Shown here: positions 24,708 through 34,295 of the stretch, in pieces
How the letters are laid out: the number at the start of each line of letters is the position of its first letter
Numbering within the stretch: the stretch's first letter is position 1
The notes under the pieces: model-generated
The model's database searches: none
What the model saw: only the letters and a program-made list of their open reading frames with translations
Told to the model about the DNA's origin: nothing
Position numbers and translations under genes: made by a program
Assembly (NCBI RefSeq): GCF_039537875.1
Contig: NZ_BAABBI010000001.1
Coordinates: forward strand, 1,054,001 to 1,118,000
DNA length: 64,000 nt
Direction: 5' to 3'
Source of the DNA: Corallibacter vietnamensis
Lineage (GTDB): Bacteria; Bacteroidota; Bacteroidia; Flavobacteriales; Flavobacteriaceae

Positions 24708-26432
24708 ATGGCGTCTCATTACGAAGCACCTATTAGAAGACCTTTAGTTACAGGCGAAAAATCATACCACGATGTTACTGTGGATGTAGCAAGACCAATT
24801 GAAGGTAAAGCAAATAAGCAGTGGTGGATAGTTTTTGGAATTTCACTGGTAGCTTTTCTTTGGGGAATTGGATGTATATTATATACCGTATCAACAGGTA
24901 TTGGTACTTGGGGTTTAAACAAAACCGTAGGTTGGGCCTGGGATATCACTAACTTTGTTTGGTGGGTAGGTATTGGTCACGCAGGAACACTTATTTCTGC
25001 TGTACTTCTTTTATTCCGTCAAAAATGGAGAATGGCAATTAACCGTTCTGCAGAAGCAATGACAATTTTCTCTGTAGTACAAGCAGGATTGTTCCCTATC
25101 ATTCACATGGGGCGTCCATGGTTAGGATATTGGGTGTTACCAATTCCAAACCAGTTTGGTTCACTATGGGTTAACTTTAACTCACCATTACTTTGGGATG
25201 TTTTTGCGATTTCAACATACTTATCAGTATCATTAGTTTTCTGGTGGACTGGTTTATTACCTGATTTTGCAATGATTCGTGATAGAGCTGTTAAACCTTT
25301 TCAAAAGAAAATATATTCTTTAATAAGTTTTGGTTGGACAGGTAGAGCAAAAGATTGGCAACGTTTTGAAGAGGTGTCATTAGTATTAGCAGGTTTGGCA
25401 ACACCACTTGTACTTTCAGTACATACTATTGTATCTTTTGACTTCGCAACGTCAGTTATACCAGGATGGCATACTACAATTTTCCCTCCTTATTTCGTTG
25501 CAGGTGCGATTTTCTCTGGATTTGCCATGGTAAATACACTTCTTATTATAATGAGAAAAGTGTGTAATCTAGAAGATTATATTACAGTACAGCATATAGA
25601 GCTAATGAACATTGTAGTTATGATTACAGGTTCTATAGTAGGTGTAGCTTATATAACAGAGCTGTTTATTGCATGGTATTCTGGAGTAGAATATGAGCAA
25701 TATGCGTTCTTAAACAGAGCAACAGGACCTTACGCTTGGGCATACTGGATGATGATGTCTTGTAACGTATTCTCTCCGCAGTTTATGTGGTTCAAAAAAC
25801 TACGTACAAGTATTATGTTCTCATTCTTTATTTCTATTGTAGTAAATATAGGTATGTGGTTTGAGCGTTTTGTAATTATTGTAACATCATTACATAGAGA
25901 TTACTTACCATCTTCATGGACTATGTTCTCACCAACATTTGTAGATATAGGTATTTTTATAGGTACTATAGGATTCTTTTTTGTACTATTCTTATTATAC
26001 TCAAGAACTTTCCCTGTAATAGCTCAAGCTGAAGTAAAAACAATTTTAAAATCTTCAGGAGAGCGTTATAAAAATATTAGAGAAAGAGGTGATAGTTTAG
26101 TTGGTACAGGAGCTGATGCAAGAACTTCTGGTGCTGCAATTACAGAAAATACATCTAAAGTAGATAACTCTGAAAAGGTAAACAGCTTGTTAGCTAGTAT
26201 AGGAACATTTGATTCTACAACACAAACAGCTGATGACTTAAAAAAGATAAATGGAGTAGGACCAAAAATGGAAGAAGCTTTAAATAGCATAGGTATCTAC
26301 ACATTTATCCAAGTAAGTAAGATGACTAAAAAAGAATATGACTTGTTAGACGAAATTACAGGTTCTTTCCCAGGAAGAGCAGAACGTGATGATTGGTCAG
26401 GACAAGCAAAATCATTAATAAATCAAGCGTAG
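24708..26432 (+). CDS. actC: Alternative complex III NrfD-like subunit ActC with HhH tail
   Basis: A 574-residue polysulfide-reductase NrfD-type membrane protein with about ten spans. It should hold the quinol site and a proton path next to ActB. The membrane part ends near residue 450. A poorly conserved linker follows, then residues 509-574 form a helix-hairpin-helix domain (DDLKKINGVGPKMEEALNSI). This domain resembles the HhH tails of many nucleic-acid proteins and some bacterial respiratory subunits; its role here is unknown. Spacing to actD is 3 bases. Family is sure; the tail is an add-on not needed for quinol oxidation in other ActC proteins. Confidence 0.94.
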   Translation: MASHYEAPIRRPLVTGEKSYHDVTVDVARPIEGKANKQWWIVFGISLVAFLWGIGCILYTVSTGIGTWGLNKTVGWAWDITNFVWWVGIGHAGTLISAVLLLFRQKWRMAINRSAEAMTIFSVVQAGLFPIIHMGRPWLGYWVLPIPNQFGSLWVNFNSPLLWDVFAISTYLSVSLVFWWTGLLPDFAMIRDRAVKPFQKKIYSLISFGWTGRAKDWQRFEEVSLVLAGLATPLVLSVHTIVSFDFATSVIPGWHTTIFPPYFVAGAIFSGFAMVNTLLIIMRKVCNLEDYITVQHIELMNIVVMITGSIVGVAYITELFIAWYSGVEYEQYAFLNRATGPYAWAYWMMMSCNVFSPQFMWFKKLRTSIMFSFFISIVVNIGMWFERFVIIVTSLHRDYLPSSWTMFSPTFVDIGIFIGTIGFFFVLFLLYSRTFPVIAQAEVKTILKSSGERYKNIRERGDSLVGTGADARTSGAAITENTSKVDNSEKVNSLLASIGTFDSTTQTADDLKKINGVGPKMEEALNSIGIYTFIQVSKMTKKEYDLLDEITGSFPGRAERDDWSGQAKSLINQA

Positions 26433-26435
26433 ATA

Positions 26436-26972
26436 ATGGAAGTATCAAAAGTAATACACGCTATTTATACAGACGATGATGTACTAATGGCTGCAGTTAA
26501 GAAAGTAAAAGCTGCAAAACATCATATAGAAGAGGTATACACACCTTTTCCAGTACACGGATTAGACAAAGCAATGGGATTAGCACCAACACGTATAGCT
26601 ATAACAGCTTTCTTATATGGTTGCGTAGGTTTAACAGTTGCTGTTACAATGATGAACTTTATCATGATTGAAGATTGGCCTCAAAACATAGGAGGTAAAC
26701 CAAGCTTTAGTTATATAGAAAACATGCCATCATTTGTACCTATTATGTTCGAGCTTACAGTATTTTTCGCGGCTCACTTAATGGTAATAACATTTTATTT
26801 ACGTAGTAGAATGTGGCCATTTAAAAAGGCAGAAAATCCAGACCCAAGAACAACAGATGATCATTTCTTAATGGAAATAGCTGTTCATAATAATGAAAGT
26901 GAACTAGAAAGCTTACTTAAAGAAACTGGAGCAGTAGAAATTAATATTGTAGATAAAGAAGAAGCACATTAA
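26436..26972 (+). CDS. actD: Alternative complex III subunit ActD (DUF3341)
   Basis: A 178-residue DUF3341 protein with a cytoplasmic N-terminal domain of about 55 residues (HHIEEVYTPFPVHGLDKAMGL is the family hallmark region) and two membrane spans (about 58-80 and 102-128). ActD is a structural subunit of alternative complex III. It lies 3 bases after actC and 1 base before actE, a tight operon. Confidence 0.94.
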   Translation: MEVSKVIHAIYTDDDVLMAAVKKVKAAKHHIEEVYTPFPVHGLDKAMGLAPTRIAITAFLYGCVGLTVAVTMMNFIMIEDWPQNIGGKPSFSYIENMPSFVPIMFELTVFFAAHLMVITFYLRSRMWPFKKAENPDPRTTDDHFLMEIAVHNNESELESLLKETGAVEINIVDKEEAH

Positions 26973-26973
26973 T

Positions 26974-27531
26974 ATGAAAAGCTTAATTAAAATTTCATTT
27001 ATAGCATTAGTATTAGTAGCGGTTGTGTCATGTAAAAAAGACTCAAGACCAAACTATCAATTCATGCCTAATATGTATGAACCAGTTGGTTATGAAACAT
27101 ATTCAGAATCTGATGCATTTAAAAACGGTGTAGAAGCTCAACTTCCTGTTGATGGTACTATTCCAAGAGGCTTTACACCTTACGAAATAGAAAACACAAC
27201 AGAAGGATTTGAACTTGCTAAAGCAACACTACTAAACCCGTTAGACTCTAACGAAATTGATTTAGAAAGAGGTAAAGAGCTTTACAATATTTATTGTGCT
27301 ATCTGTCATGGAACAAAAGGAGATGGACAAGGTAATCTTGTAAAGAGAGAAAAAATACTTGGTATACCAAGCTATGATGACGTAGGAAGAGCCATTACAG
27401 AAGGAAGTATTTATCACGTAATTTATTATGGTAAAAATGCTATGGGTTCTTATGCAAATCAGTTAAATGAAGAAGAGCGTTGGCAAGTAGTAGCTTACGT
27501 TTTAGATTTGAAAACGAAACTAGAAAAGTAA
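26974..27531 (+). CDS. actE: Alternative complex III monoheme cytochrome c ActE
   Basis: A 185-residue lipoprotein (signal ending VAVVSC, Cys20) with one heme site CAICHGTKGDGQG in the C-terminal half and an axial Met candidate in NAMGSYANQL. It should carry electrons from ActA to the oxidase. The N-terminal region (about 25-95) with PNMYEPVGYETYS is conserved in ActE proteins. It is separated from actF by 25 bases. Confidence 0.94.
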   Translation: MKSLIKISFIALVLVAVVSCKKDSRPNYQFMPNMYEPVGYETYSESDAFKNGVEAQLPVDGTIPRGFTPYEIENTTEGFELAKATLLNPLDSNEIDLERGKELYNIYCAICHGTKGDGQGNLVKREKILGIPSYDDVGRAITEGSIYHVIYYGKNAMGSYANQLNEEERWQVVAYVLDLKTKLEK

Positions 27532-27556
27532 GATAGATAAAGATTATATTATAGAT

Positions 27557-28936
27557 ATGTACACATTCTCAAATAAATTAAAGACACTTTCTATTGCATT
27601 AATGATCATTGGAGCAATAGGTGTTATTTCTGGTTTTATGACATCTCATAAATCTTTTGAAGATGTAGAAGCCATTCTTGCAGCTGAAGCATCTCATCAT
27701 GGTGGTGGACACGTAGAAGACACTGCTCATGCTTCAACAAGTCATGAAGAACACGCAGTAACAAATTCACACGAAGCAAATAATCATAATGATTCAGCTG
27801 AAACACATGTTGATGAGCACAAAAAACATGTTGAACATGTACAGCATCAAATAGCAAACAGACCTTGGTCTGCATTATATGTAGCTGCTTTCTTCTTTTT
27901 TATGATAGCACTAGGTGTACTTGCTTTTTATGCTATTCAATATGCAGCTCAAGCAGGATGGTCTCCTGTTTTATTTAGAGTTATGGAAGCTATTACTGCC
28001 TACATGTTACCAGGAGCAATTATTGTACTAGCTATCGCTATTGCATCAGGTACAATAGGTCATTACAATATATTTATATGGATGGATCCAGATGTAGTTG
28101 CTCATGACAAACTAATTCAAGGAAAATCAGGATGGTTAAACATTACTGGTTTTGCAATAAGAGGCTTAATTTTTATTGCTGGTTGGGCTTTATATAGAGA
28201 ATTTTCTAGAAAATTTTCTATAGCACAAGATAATGCCGATGTTAATGACAACAGCAACTTCAAAAAGAACTTCCGTATATCTGCAGCATTTTTAGTATTC
28301 TATATTTACACAGAATCTATGATGTCATGGGATTGGATTATGAGTGTAGATCCTCACTGGTTTAGTACTCTTTTTGGATGGTATGTATTTGCAAGTATGT
28401 TTGTAAGTGGTATTACAGTTATTGCATTAACTACTATCTACTTAAAATCTAGAGGTTATTTAGAGTTTGTAAACGATAGTCATATTCATGATTTAGGAAA
28501 GTTTATGTTCGCTATTAGTATTTTCTGGACATACTTATGGTTCTCTCAATTTATGTTAATATGGTATTCAAATATTCCAGAAGAGGTAACATATTTTGTT
28601 ACAAGATTCAATGATTACCAATTACCATTCTTAGGTATGGTAGCATTAAACTTCATATTCCCATTATTAGTATTAATGAATAGTGATTATAAACGTGTGC
28701 CATGGTTTATTGTTATGGCAGGAATAGTTATCTTATTTGGTCACTATATAGATGTCTTTAATATGATAATGCCTGCAACTGTAGGAGATAGATGGTTTAT
28801 TGGAATTCCTGAAATTAGTTCAATTTTGTTATTTGCAGGCTTGTTTATCTTTATAGTATTTACAGCATTAACAAAAGCACCTTTACTAGCAAAAGGAAAC
28901 CCATTTATTAAAGAGAGTGAACATTTTCATTATTAA
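27557..28936 (+). CDS. actF: Alternative complex III subunit ActF, His-rich N-terminal loop
   Basis: A 459-residue membrane protein with about ten spans, homologous to ActC but without an iron-sulfur partner; it completes the membrane part of alternative complex III. Between span 1 (about 9-29) and span 2 (about 103-127) there is a loop with 13 histidines in 51 residues (47-97), together with many Asp and Glu. The loop should face the periplasm and looks able to bind metal. WDWIMSVDPHWFSTLFGWYVFAS is present as in other ActF proteins, in two shorter quotable parts WDWIMSVDPHW and FGWYVFAS. coxB follows 27 bases later. Confidence 0.93.
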   Translation: MYTFSNKLKTLSIALMIIGAIGVISGFMTSHKSFEDVEAILAAEASHHGGGHVEDTAHASTSHEEHAVTNSHEANNHNDSAETHVDEHKKHVEHVQHQIANRPWSALYVAAFFFFMIALGVLAFYAIQYAAQAGWSPVLFRVMEAITAYMLPGAIIVLAIAIASGTIGHYNIFIWMDPDVVAHDKLIQGKSGWLNITGFAIRGLIFIAGWALYREFSRKFSIAQDNADVNDNSNFKKNFRISAAFLVFYIYTESMMSWDWIMSVDPHWFSTLFGWYVFASMFVSGITVIALTTIYLKSRGYLEFVNDSHIHDLGKFMFAISIFWTYLWFSQFMLIWYSNIPEEVTYFVTRFNDYQLPFLGMVALNFIFPLLVLMNSDYKRVPWFIVMAGIVILFGHYIDVFNMIMPATVGDRWFIGIPEISSILLFAGLFIFIVFTALTKAPLLAKGNPFIKESEHFHY

Positions 28937-28963
28937 AAAATTAATTAAAGAAGAGAAAAGACA

Positions 28964-30034
28964 ATGACAGCTTTTTTAACAATTATAATAGTACTTTTCA
29001 TAGCTGTTGCCATTTGGCAAATGGTAAAAATATTTGATTTAGCTCAAGTGGGCTCATCAAGTGATAGCTCGGTAGCAACCGACTATGATAATAAATTAAA
29101 CGCCTATTTAATGCTAGGATTCCTAGCTTTCATATACATTATAACCATTGTATGTTTTGTTAAATGGGGTGATTTACCATTATTATCTAACTCTGCTTCA
29201 GAACACGGACCACAAATAGATAACTTAATGATTATATCATTAGTTATCATATTTATAGTTCAAACAGTTACACAATTTTTACTTCATTATTTTGCTTACA
29301 AATACAGAGGTGAAAAAGGTAAAAAAGCATTATTCTATGCTGATAACAATACATTAGAAGCTATCTGGACAATTATACCAGTAATTGTTTTAGCAGGTTT
29401 AATAATTTATGGATTATTTACTTGGACAAGCATTATGAATATAGACCAAGATGAAGATCCAATTGTTGTAGAATTATATGCACAACAATTTAGTTGGACA
29501 GCAAGATATGCTGGGAAAGACAATACTTTAGGGAAAGCAAACGTAAGATTAATAAATCTTGATAATGCAAACATATTAGGAGTTGATGAGTCTGATCCTA
29601 ACGCTCAAGATGATGTTATCACTAAAGAACTTCACTTGCCTGTAGGAAGACCAGTGTTATTCAAAATGAGATCTCAAGATGTGTTACACTCTGCTTACAT
29701 GCCTCACTTTAGAGCACAAATGAACTGTGTGCCTGGTATGATAACACAGTTTGGATTTACACCTACTGTTACTACAGCAGATATGAGACAAACTCCTCAA
29801 ATTATAGAGAAAGTTCAACATATTAATGAAATTAGAGTAGAAAAAAGTAAAGAGCTAGCTACAAAAGGAGAAGCTCCACTAGATCGCTACGAATTTGACT
29901 ACCTATTACTTTGTAATAAAATATGTGGAAAATCACACTATAACATGCAAATGAAAATAGTAGTTGAAACTCAAGAAGAGTTTGAAGCTTGGATGAAAGA
30001 ACAAAAAGAATTCAAAGATTCTTTACTTAAGTAA
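28964..30034 (+). CDS. coxB: Cytochrome c oxidase subunit II
   Basis: A 356-residue subunit II carrying the CuA electron-entry site. Four hydrophobic segments precede the cupredoxin domain; two match the usual membrane hairpin (about 88-115 and 129-155) and two lie earlier. CuA ligands are visible: LHSAYMPHF with His, then CNKICGKSHYNM giving Cys, Cys, His and Met. There is no fused cytochrome c domain, so electrons must come from ActE or a soluble cytochrome. It sits between actF and coxA, in line with a complex III-oxidase supercomplex. Confidence 0.95.
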   Translation: MTAFLTIIIVLFIAVAIWQMVKIFDLAQVGSSSDSSVATDYDNKLNAYLMLGFLAFIYIITIVCFVKWGDLPLLSNSASEHGPQIDNLMIISLVIIFIVQTVTQFLLHYFAYKYRGEKGKKALFYADNNTLEAIWTIIPVIVLAGLIIYGLFTWTSIMNIDQDEDPIVVELYAQQFSWTARYAGKDNTLGKANVRLINLDNANILGVDESDPNAQDDVITKELHLPVGRPVLFKMRSQDVLHSAYMPHFRAQMNCVPGMITQFGFTPTVTTADMRQTPQIIEKVQHINEIRVEKSKELATKGEAPLDRYEFDYLLLCNKICGKSHYNMQMKIVVETQEEFEAWMKEQKEFKDSLLK

Positions 30035-30071
30035 TTAATAACGGTTTTTTAAAAGTATTATATATTAGATT

Positions 30072-31862
30072 ATGTCAACACACGCAGATACACACGCACA
30101 CGACGACCACGGACATCATCATAAAGAAACATTTATAACTAAATACATTTTTAGTCAAGATCACAAAATGATTTCTAAACAGTATCTTATTACAGGTACT
30201 ATTATGGGAGTTATAGGTGTTTTTATGTCTATTATGTTTCGTATGCAAATTGCATGGCCAGAAGAACCTAACGTATTATTTGAAGCTCTTTTAGGTAAGT
30301 GGGCTCCAGATGGTGTAATGGATGCTGATATTTATTTAGCATTAGTTACAATACACGGTACTATAATGGTATTCTTCGTATTAACTGCTGGATTAAGTGG
30401 TACATTTAGTAACTTATTAATTCCGTTACAAATTGGAGCAAGAGATATGGCTTCTGGATTCCTTAACATGGTATCTTACTGGTTGTTTTTCTTATCTAGT
30501 GTTATAATGATTATCTCATTGTTTGTAGAAGCTGGACCTGCTGCTGCAGGTTGGACAATTTATCCACCTTTATCAGCTTTACCAATGGCACAAGGTGGTT
30601 CTGGTATGGGTATGACATTATGGTTAGTATCTATGGCTATATTCATTGCGTCATCACTTTTAGGTTCTCTTAACTACGTAGTAACTGTAATAAACTTAAG
30701 AACAAAGGGAATGTCTATGACAAGACTACCTTTAACAGTTTGGGCATTCTTTGTAACAGCTATTATTGGTATAGTATCATTCCCTGTATTATTATCTGCA
30801 GCGTTATTACTTATCATGGATAGAAGTTTCGGAACATCATTCTTCTTATCAGATATTTTCATTCAAGGAGAAGTATTACACTACCAAGGTGGATCTCCAG
30901 TTTTATTTGAACATTTATTCTGGTTTTTAGGACACCCTGAAGTATATATTGTTATTCTACCTGCAATGGGTATGGTATCAGAAATTATGGCGTCAAACTC
31001 ACGTAAACCTATTTTTGGTTACCGTGCTATGATTGCATCTATTTTAGCAATTGCATTTTTATCAACGATTGTTTGGGGTCACCATATGTTTATTTCAGGT
31101 ATGAATCCATTTTTAGGATCTGTATTTACTTTTACAACATTATTAATTGCAATTCCATCTGCGGTAAAAGCCTTTAACTGGATAACAACAATTTGGAAAG
31201 GTAATCTGCAAATGAACACTGCCATGTTATTCTCTATAGGTTTCGTATCTACATTTATAACAGGAGGATTAACAGGAATTATTTTAGGTGATAGTGCTTT
31301 AGATATTAACGTTCACGATACATATTTTGTTATTGCTCACTTCCATTTAGTAATGGGTATATCTGCACTATACGGTATGTTTGCTGGAATTTATCACTGG
31401 TATCCAAAAATGTTTGGACGCATGATGAACAAAAATCTTGGTTATATTCACTTCTGGGTAACAGCAATTTGTGCTTATGGCGTATTCTTCCCAATGCACT
31501 TTATAGGAATGGCTGGATTACCAAGACGTTATTATACTAATTCAGCGTTTCCATTATTTGACGATTTAGCGAATGTAAACGTAGTTATTACTGTATTTGC
31601 TATAGTAGGAGCGGTTTTCCAAGTTATATTTTTATACAACTTCTTTGTTAGCATGTTCTACGGTAAGAGAGCAACAAAGAACCCTTGGAAATCTACAACT
31701 TTAGAATGGACTACACCAGTTGAGCATATTCATGGTAACTGGCCTGGAGAAATTCCTCATGTACACCGTTGGGCTTATGATTATAGTAAACCAGGACATG
31801 ATGTAGATTTTGTTCCTCAAGATGTACCTCTAAAAGAAGGAGAAGAAGAATTACAACATTAA
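30072..31862 (+). CDS. coxA: Cytochrome c oxidase subunit I
   Basis: A 596-residue heme-copper oxidase subunit I with about 12 spans. Catalytic residues are present: HPEVYIVILP (CuB His crosslinked to Tyr), WGHHMFISGM (two CuB His), and HDTYFVIAHFHLVMG (heme ligands). The first 17 residues contain seven His (THADTHAHDDHGHHH), a probable cytoplasmic metal-binding tail. The C-terminal tail is acidic. CtaB encoded at 50323 should make its heme O or the precursor of heme A. It ends the act-cox operon before a strong terminator. Confidence 0.97.
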   Translation: MSTHADTHAHDDHGHHHKETFITKYIFSQDHKMISKQYLITGTIMGVIGVFMSIMFRMQIAWPEEPNVLFEALLGKWAPDGVMDADIYLALVTIHGTIMVFFVLTAGLSGTFSNLLIPLQIGARDMASGFLNMVSYWLFFLSSVIMIISLFVEAGPAAAGWTIYPPLSALPMAQGGSGMGMTLWLVSMAIFIASSLLGSLNYVVTVINLRTKGMSMTRLPLTVWAFFVTAIIGIVSFPVLLSAALLLIMDRSFGTSFFLSDIFIQGEVLHYQGGSPVLFEHLFWFLGHPEVYIVILPAMGMVSEIMASNSRKPIFGYRAMIASILAIAFLSTIVWGHHMFISGMNPFLGSVFTFTTLLIAIPSAVKAFNWITTIWKGNLQMNTAMLFSIGFVSTFITGGLTGIILGDSALDINVHDTYFVIAHFHLVMGISALYGMFAGIYHWYPKMFGRMMNKNLGYIHFWVTAICAYGVFFPMHFIGMAGLPRRYYTNSAFPLFDDLANVNVVITVFAIVGAVFQVIFLYNFFVSMFYGKRATKNPWKSTTLEWTTPVEHIHGNWPGEIPHVHRWAYDYSKPGHDVDFVPQDVPLKEGEEELQH

Positions 31863-31885
31863 AATTCTTTATTATAATAATATTC

Positions 31886-31915
31886 AAAAGCCTTTCCAAT
31901 ACGGAAAGGCTTTTT
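31886..31915 (+). terminator. Terminator of the act-cox operon
   Basis: AAAAGCCTTTCC (31886-31897) pairs with GGAAAGGCTTTT (31903-31914) around AATAC, followed by T-rich sequence. The T tract runs straight into the ruvB promoter box. Confidence 0.93.
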
Positions 31916-31918
31916 CTT

Positions 31919-31926
31919 TATCTTTG
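31919..31926 (+). promoter_or_regulatory. Minus-7 box TATCTTTG for ruvB, possible leaderless mRNA
   Basis: TATCTTTG matches the -7 consensus, begins 4 bases after the terminator, and ends only 5 bases before the ruvB ATG. Initiation at the usual distance would start the mRNA at or within a base or two of the ATG. No matching -33 TTTG. Confidence 0.55.
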
Positions 31927-31931
31927 TTTTT

Positions 31932-32954
31932 ATGAACGAAAATCTAGACCCTACAAATCATAGTTATACTCCAGAAGAGGTAGATGTCGAAAAAAGATTA
32001 AGGCCATTGTCATTTAATGACTTTACAGGTCAAGATCAAGTTTTAGAAAATCTTCAGGTGTTTGTTAAAGCTGCAAATCTTCGTGATGAAGCTTTAGACC
32101 ACACACTGTTTCATGGGCCTCCAGGATTAGGAAAAACAACATTGGCACATATTCTAGCAAGTGAACTTAATGTAGGTATTAAAATTACATCAGGTCCAGT
32201 ATTAGACAAACCAGGAGATTTAGCAGGTTTACTAACTAATTTAGATGAAAGAGATGTTCTTTTTATAGATGAGATTCATAGATTAAGCCCTATAGTTGAA
32301 GAATATCTTTACTCTGCTATGGAGGATTACAAAATCGATATTATGATTGAGTCTGGGCCAAATGCTAGAACCGTTCAAATCAATTTAAACCCTTTTACTT
32401 TAGTAGGAGCTACCACACGATCTGGTTTATTAACATCGCCAATGCGAGCACGTTTTGGGATTCAAAGCAGATTACAGTATTATAATACAGAGTTACTAAC
32501 TACTATTGTGCAACGTAGTGCTTCTATATTAAATGTACCAATATCTATGGAAGCCGCAGTTGAAATTGCAGGAAGAAGTAGAGGAACACCAAGAATAGCT
32601 AATGCTTTATTACGTCGTGTTCGTGACTTTGCTCAAATAAAAGGAAATGGGCGTATAGATATAAAGATAGCCAAGTTTGCACTTGAAGCTCTTAATGTTG
32701 ATGCACATGGCCTTGATGAGATGGATAATAAAATACTTTTAACAATAATAGATAAGTTTAAAGGTGGTCCTGTTGGTATAACAACATTAGCAACAGCTGT
32801 TAGCGAAAGTGCCGAAACTATTGAAGAAGTTTATGAACCTTTTCTTATTCAACAGGGATTTATTTTACGCACACCTAGAGGAAGAGAAGTTACAGAACAA
32901 GCTTACAAGCATCTTGGTCGAATAAAAGGTGGTACCCAAGGAGGTTTATTTTAA
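31932..32954 (+). CDS. ruvB: Holliday junction branch migration helicase RuvB
   Basis: A 340-residue AAA+ motor of usual length. Walker A GPPGLGKTT, Walker B LFIDEIHRL, sensor 1 VGATTRSGLL, arginine finger region MRARFG, and a C-terminal winged helix (FILRTPRGREVTE). It drives branch migration with RuvA (37626). It is followed with no gap by the P450 gene. Its N-terminal 20 residues are typical of flavobacterial RuvB. Confidence 0.98.
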   Translation: MNENLDPTNHSYTPEEVDVEKRLRPLSFNDFTGQDQVLENLQVFVKAANLRDEALDHTLFHGPPGLGKTTLAHILASELNVGIKITSGPVLDKPGDLAGLLTNLDERDVLFIDEIHRLSPIVEEYLYSAMEDYKIDIMIESGPNARTVQINLNPFTLVGATTRSGLLTSPMRARFGIQSRLQYYNTELLTTIVQRSASILNVPISMEAAVEIAGRSRGTPRIANALLRRVRDFAQIKGNGRIDIKIAKFALEALNVDAHGLDEMDNKILLTIIDKFKGGPVGITTLATAVSESAETIEEVYEPFLIQQGFILRTPRGREVTEQAYKHLGRIKGGTQGGLF

Positions 32955-34295
32955 ATGAGTGTTGTAAAAAACATACCAGAAGTTTCAACCTTTACTTTTT
33001 TAAGACAAGCAATATCTATACTTAATAACCCATTGCCATTTCATCATAAAAACTTTGAGCGTTATGGCGATACTTTTAAATTAAATATAGGACCCAAAAG
33101 CTATGCAATATTCTCTAGAGATGCAGCATTAGCAGAATATGTATTACAAAAAAACTGGAAAAATTATAAAAAATCACCAATTCAAACTAAAGACCTTGCT
33201 AAGTATTTAGGAAAAGGACTTCTTACAGCAGAAGGTAACCATTGGCGAACCCAACGAAAACTTATTCAACCAGCATTTCATAAAAAACACATTGAGCATT
33301 TACTAACGGTTATTAAAGAAACCATTGTTGATGAGTTAAGACGTATTCAGCCTAATAAAGACATTGACGTTTTACCAATGTTTAGCAATTTAGCGTTTAA
33401 AGTTGTTGTAAAAGCATTGTTTAGCAATGCAGCATCTGAAAGTGAAATAAAACTACTTCAAGATGTAACTGAAGAAAATCAAGAGATGTTAGTCAAGGAA
33501 TTAAGACAACCTTACTTGTCGTGGTATTTTAAACATTTCGGGATTATAGAAAAGCATTTGTCGCGAACAAAAGCTTCTAGAGATATTTTACAAGCTATTA
33601 TTGATAAGCGTAGGAATTCTTCAACTGTGTATAACGATTTGTTAGATATGCTCCTGCAAACACGTTATGATGACGGTTCACAAATGAGTGATGAGCAGTT
33701 AATAGATGAGATATTAGTTTTGTTTGTAGCAGGTCATGAAACAACAGCAAACGCTTTAAGTTTTTCAGTGCAATTATTAGCGCAACATCCCGATTGGCAA
33801 AAAAAAGTAGCACAACAATACAAACAAGTATTAGAGCAACATGATACCGATATAATGTCTGCTATTTCTATGTCTTCTTACTCAAAACAGGTTGTTGAAG
33901 AAACTTTAAGGTTGTATCCGCCTGCGTATTTTATTGACCGTGTTAATTTAGAAGATGATAGTTTTAAAAACTATCAGTTTAAAAAAGAGAGTAGCATTTT
34001 ATTATCTATTATAGAAATTCATAAACATAAAAACCTGTGGGAAAACCCGGAGGAATTTGACCCCAATCGGTTTTCTCCCGAAAAGGCTAAAAATTATTCA
34101 TCGCAATATTTTCCATTTGGAGCAGGACCAAGAAAATGCATCGGAAACAATTTTGCTATGTATGAAATGATTATAGCTATTTCTGAAATGCTATATAAAT
34201 TTGAAATACATCCAACTAAAGATACCATAGAAATAAATCCATTAATAACGCTTAAGCCTAAAAACGCCATTGTTAGGTTTCAACCTCGAGCTTAA
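32955..34295 (+). CDS. Cytochrome P450
   Basis: A 446-residue soluble P450 with all core motifs: I-helix FVAGHETTANAL, ExxR in EETLRLYPPA, and the heme-thiolate loop FGAGPRKCIGNNFAMYE. The pattern resembles the CYP102/CYP4-like fatty-acid hydroxylase group more than class I bacterial P450s, but the substrate is not readable. There is no fused reductase; ferredoxin or flavodoxin partners are not nearby. The ATG follows the ruvB stop directly, and its TAA overlaps the queG ATG by one base (TAATG). This places a metabolic oxidase inside a DNA-repair/tRNA-modification operon. Confidence 0.95.
   Translation: MSVVKNIPEVSTFTFLRQAISILNNPLPFHHKNFERYGDTFKLNIGPKSYAIFSRDAALAEYVLQKNWKNYKKSPIQTKDLAKYLGKGLLTAEGNHWRTQRKLIQPAFHKKHIEHLLTVIKETIVDELRRIQPNKDIDVLPMFSNLAFKVVVKALFSNAASESEIKLLQDVTEENQEMLVKELRQPYLSWYFKHFGIIEKHLSRTKASRDILQAIIDKRRNSSTVYNDLLDMLLQTRYDDGSQMSDEQLIDEILVLFVAGHETTANALSFSVQLLAQHPDWQKKVAQQYKQVLEQHDTDIMSAISMSSYSKQVVEETLRLYPPAYFIDRVNLEDDSFKNYQFKKESSILLSIIEIHKHKNLWENPEEFDPNRFSPEKAKNYSSQYFPFGAGPRKCIGNNFAMYEMIIAISEMLYKFEIHPTKDTIEINPLITLKPKNAIVRFQPRA

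Noticed and set aside
27636..27875. Minus-strand His-, Leu- and Val-rich frame
   Set aside because: Antisense of the His-rich ActF loop; no independent start signal or family.
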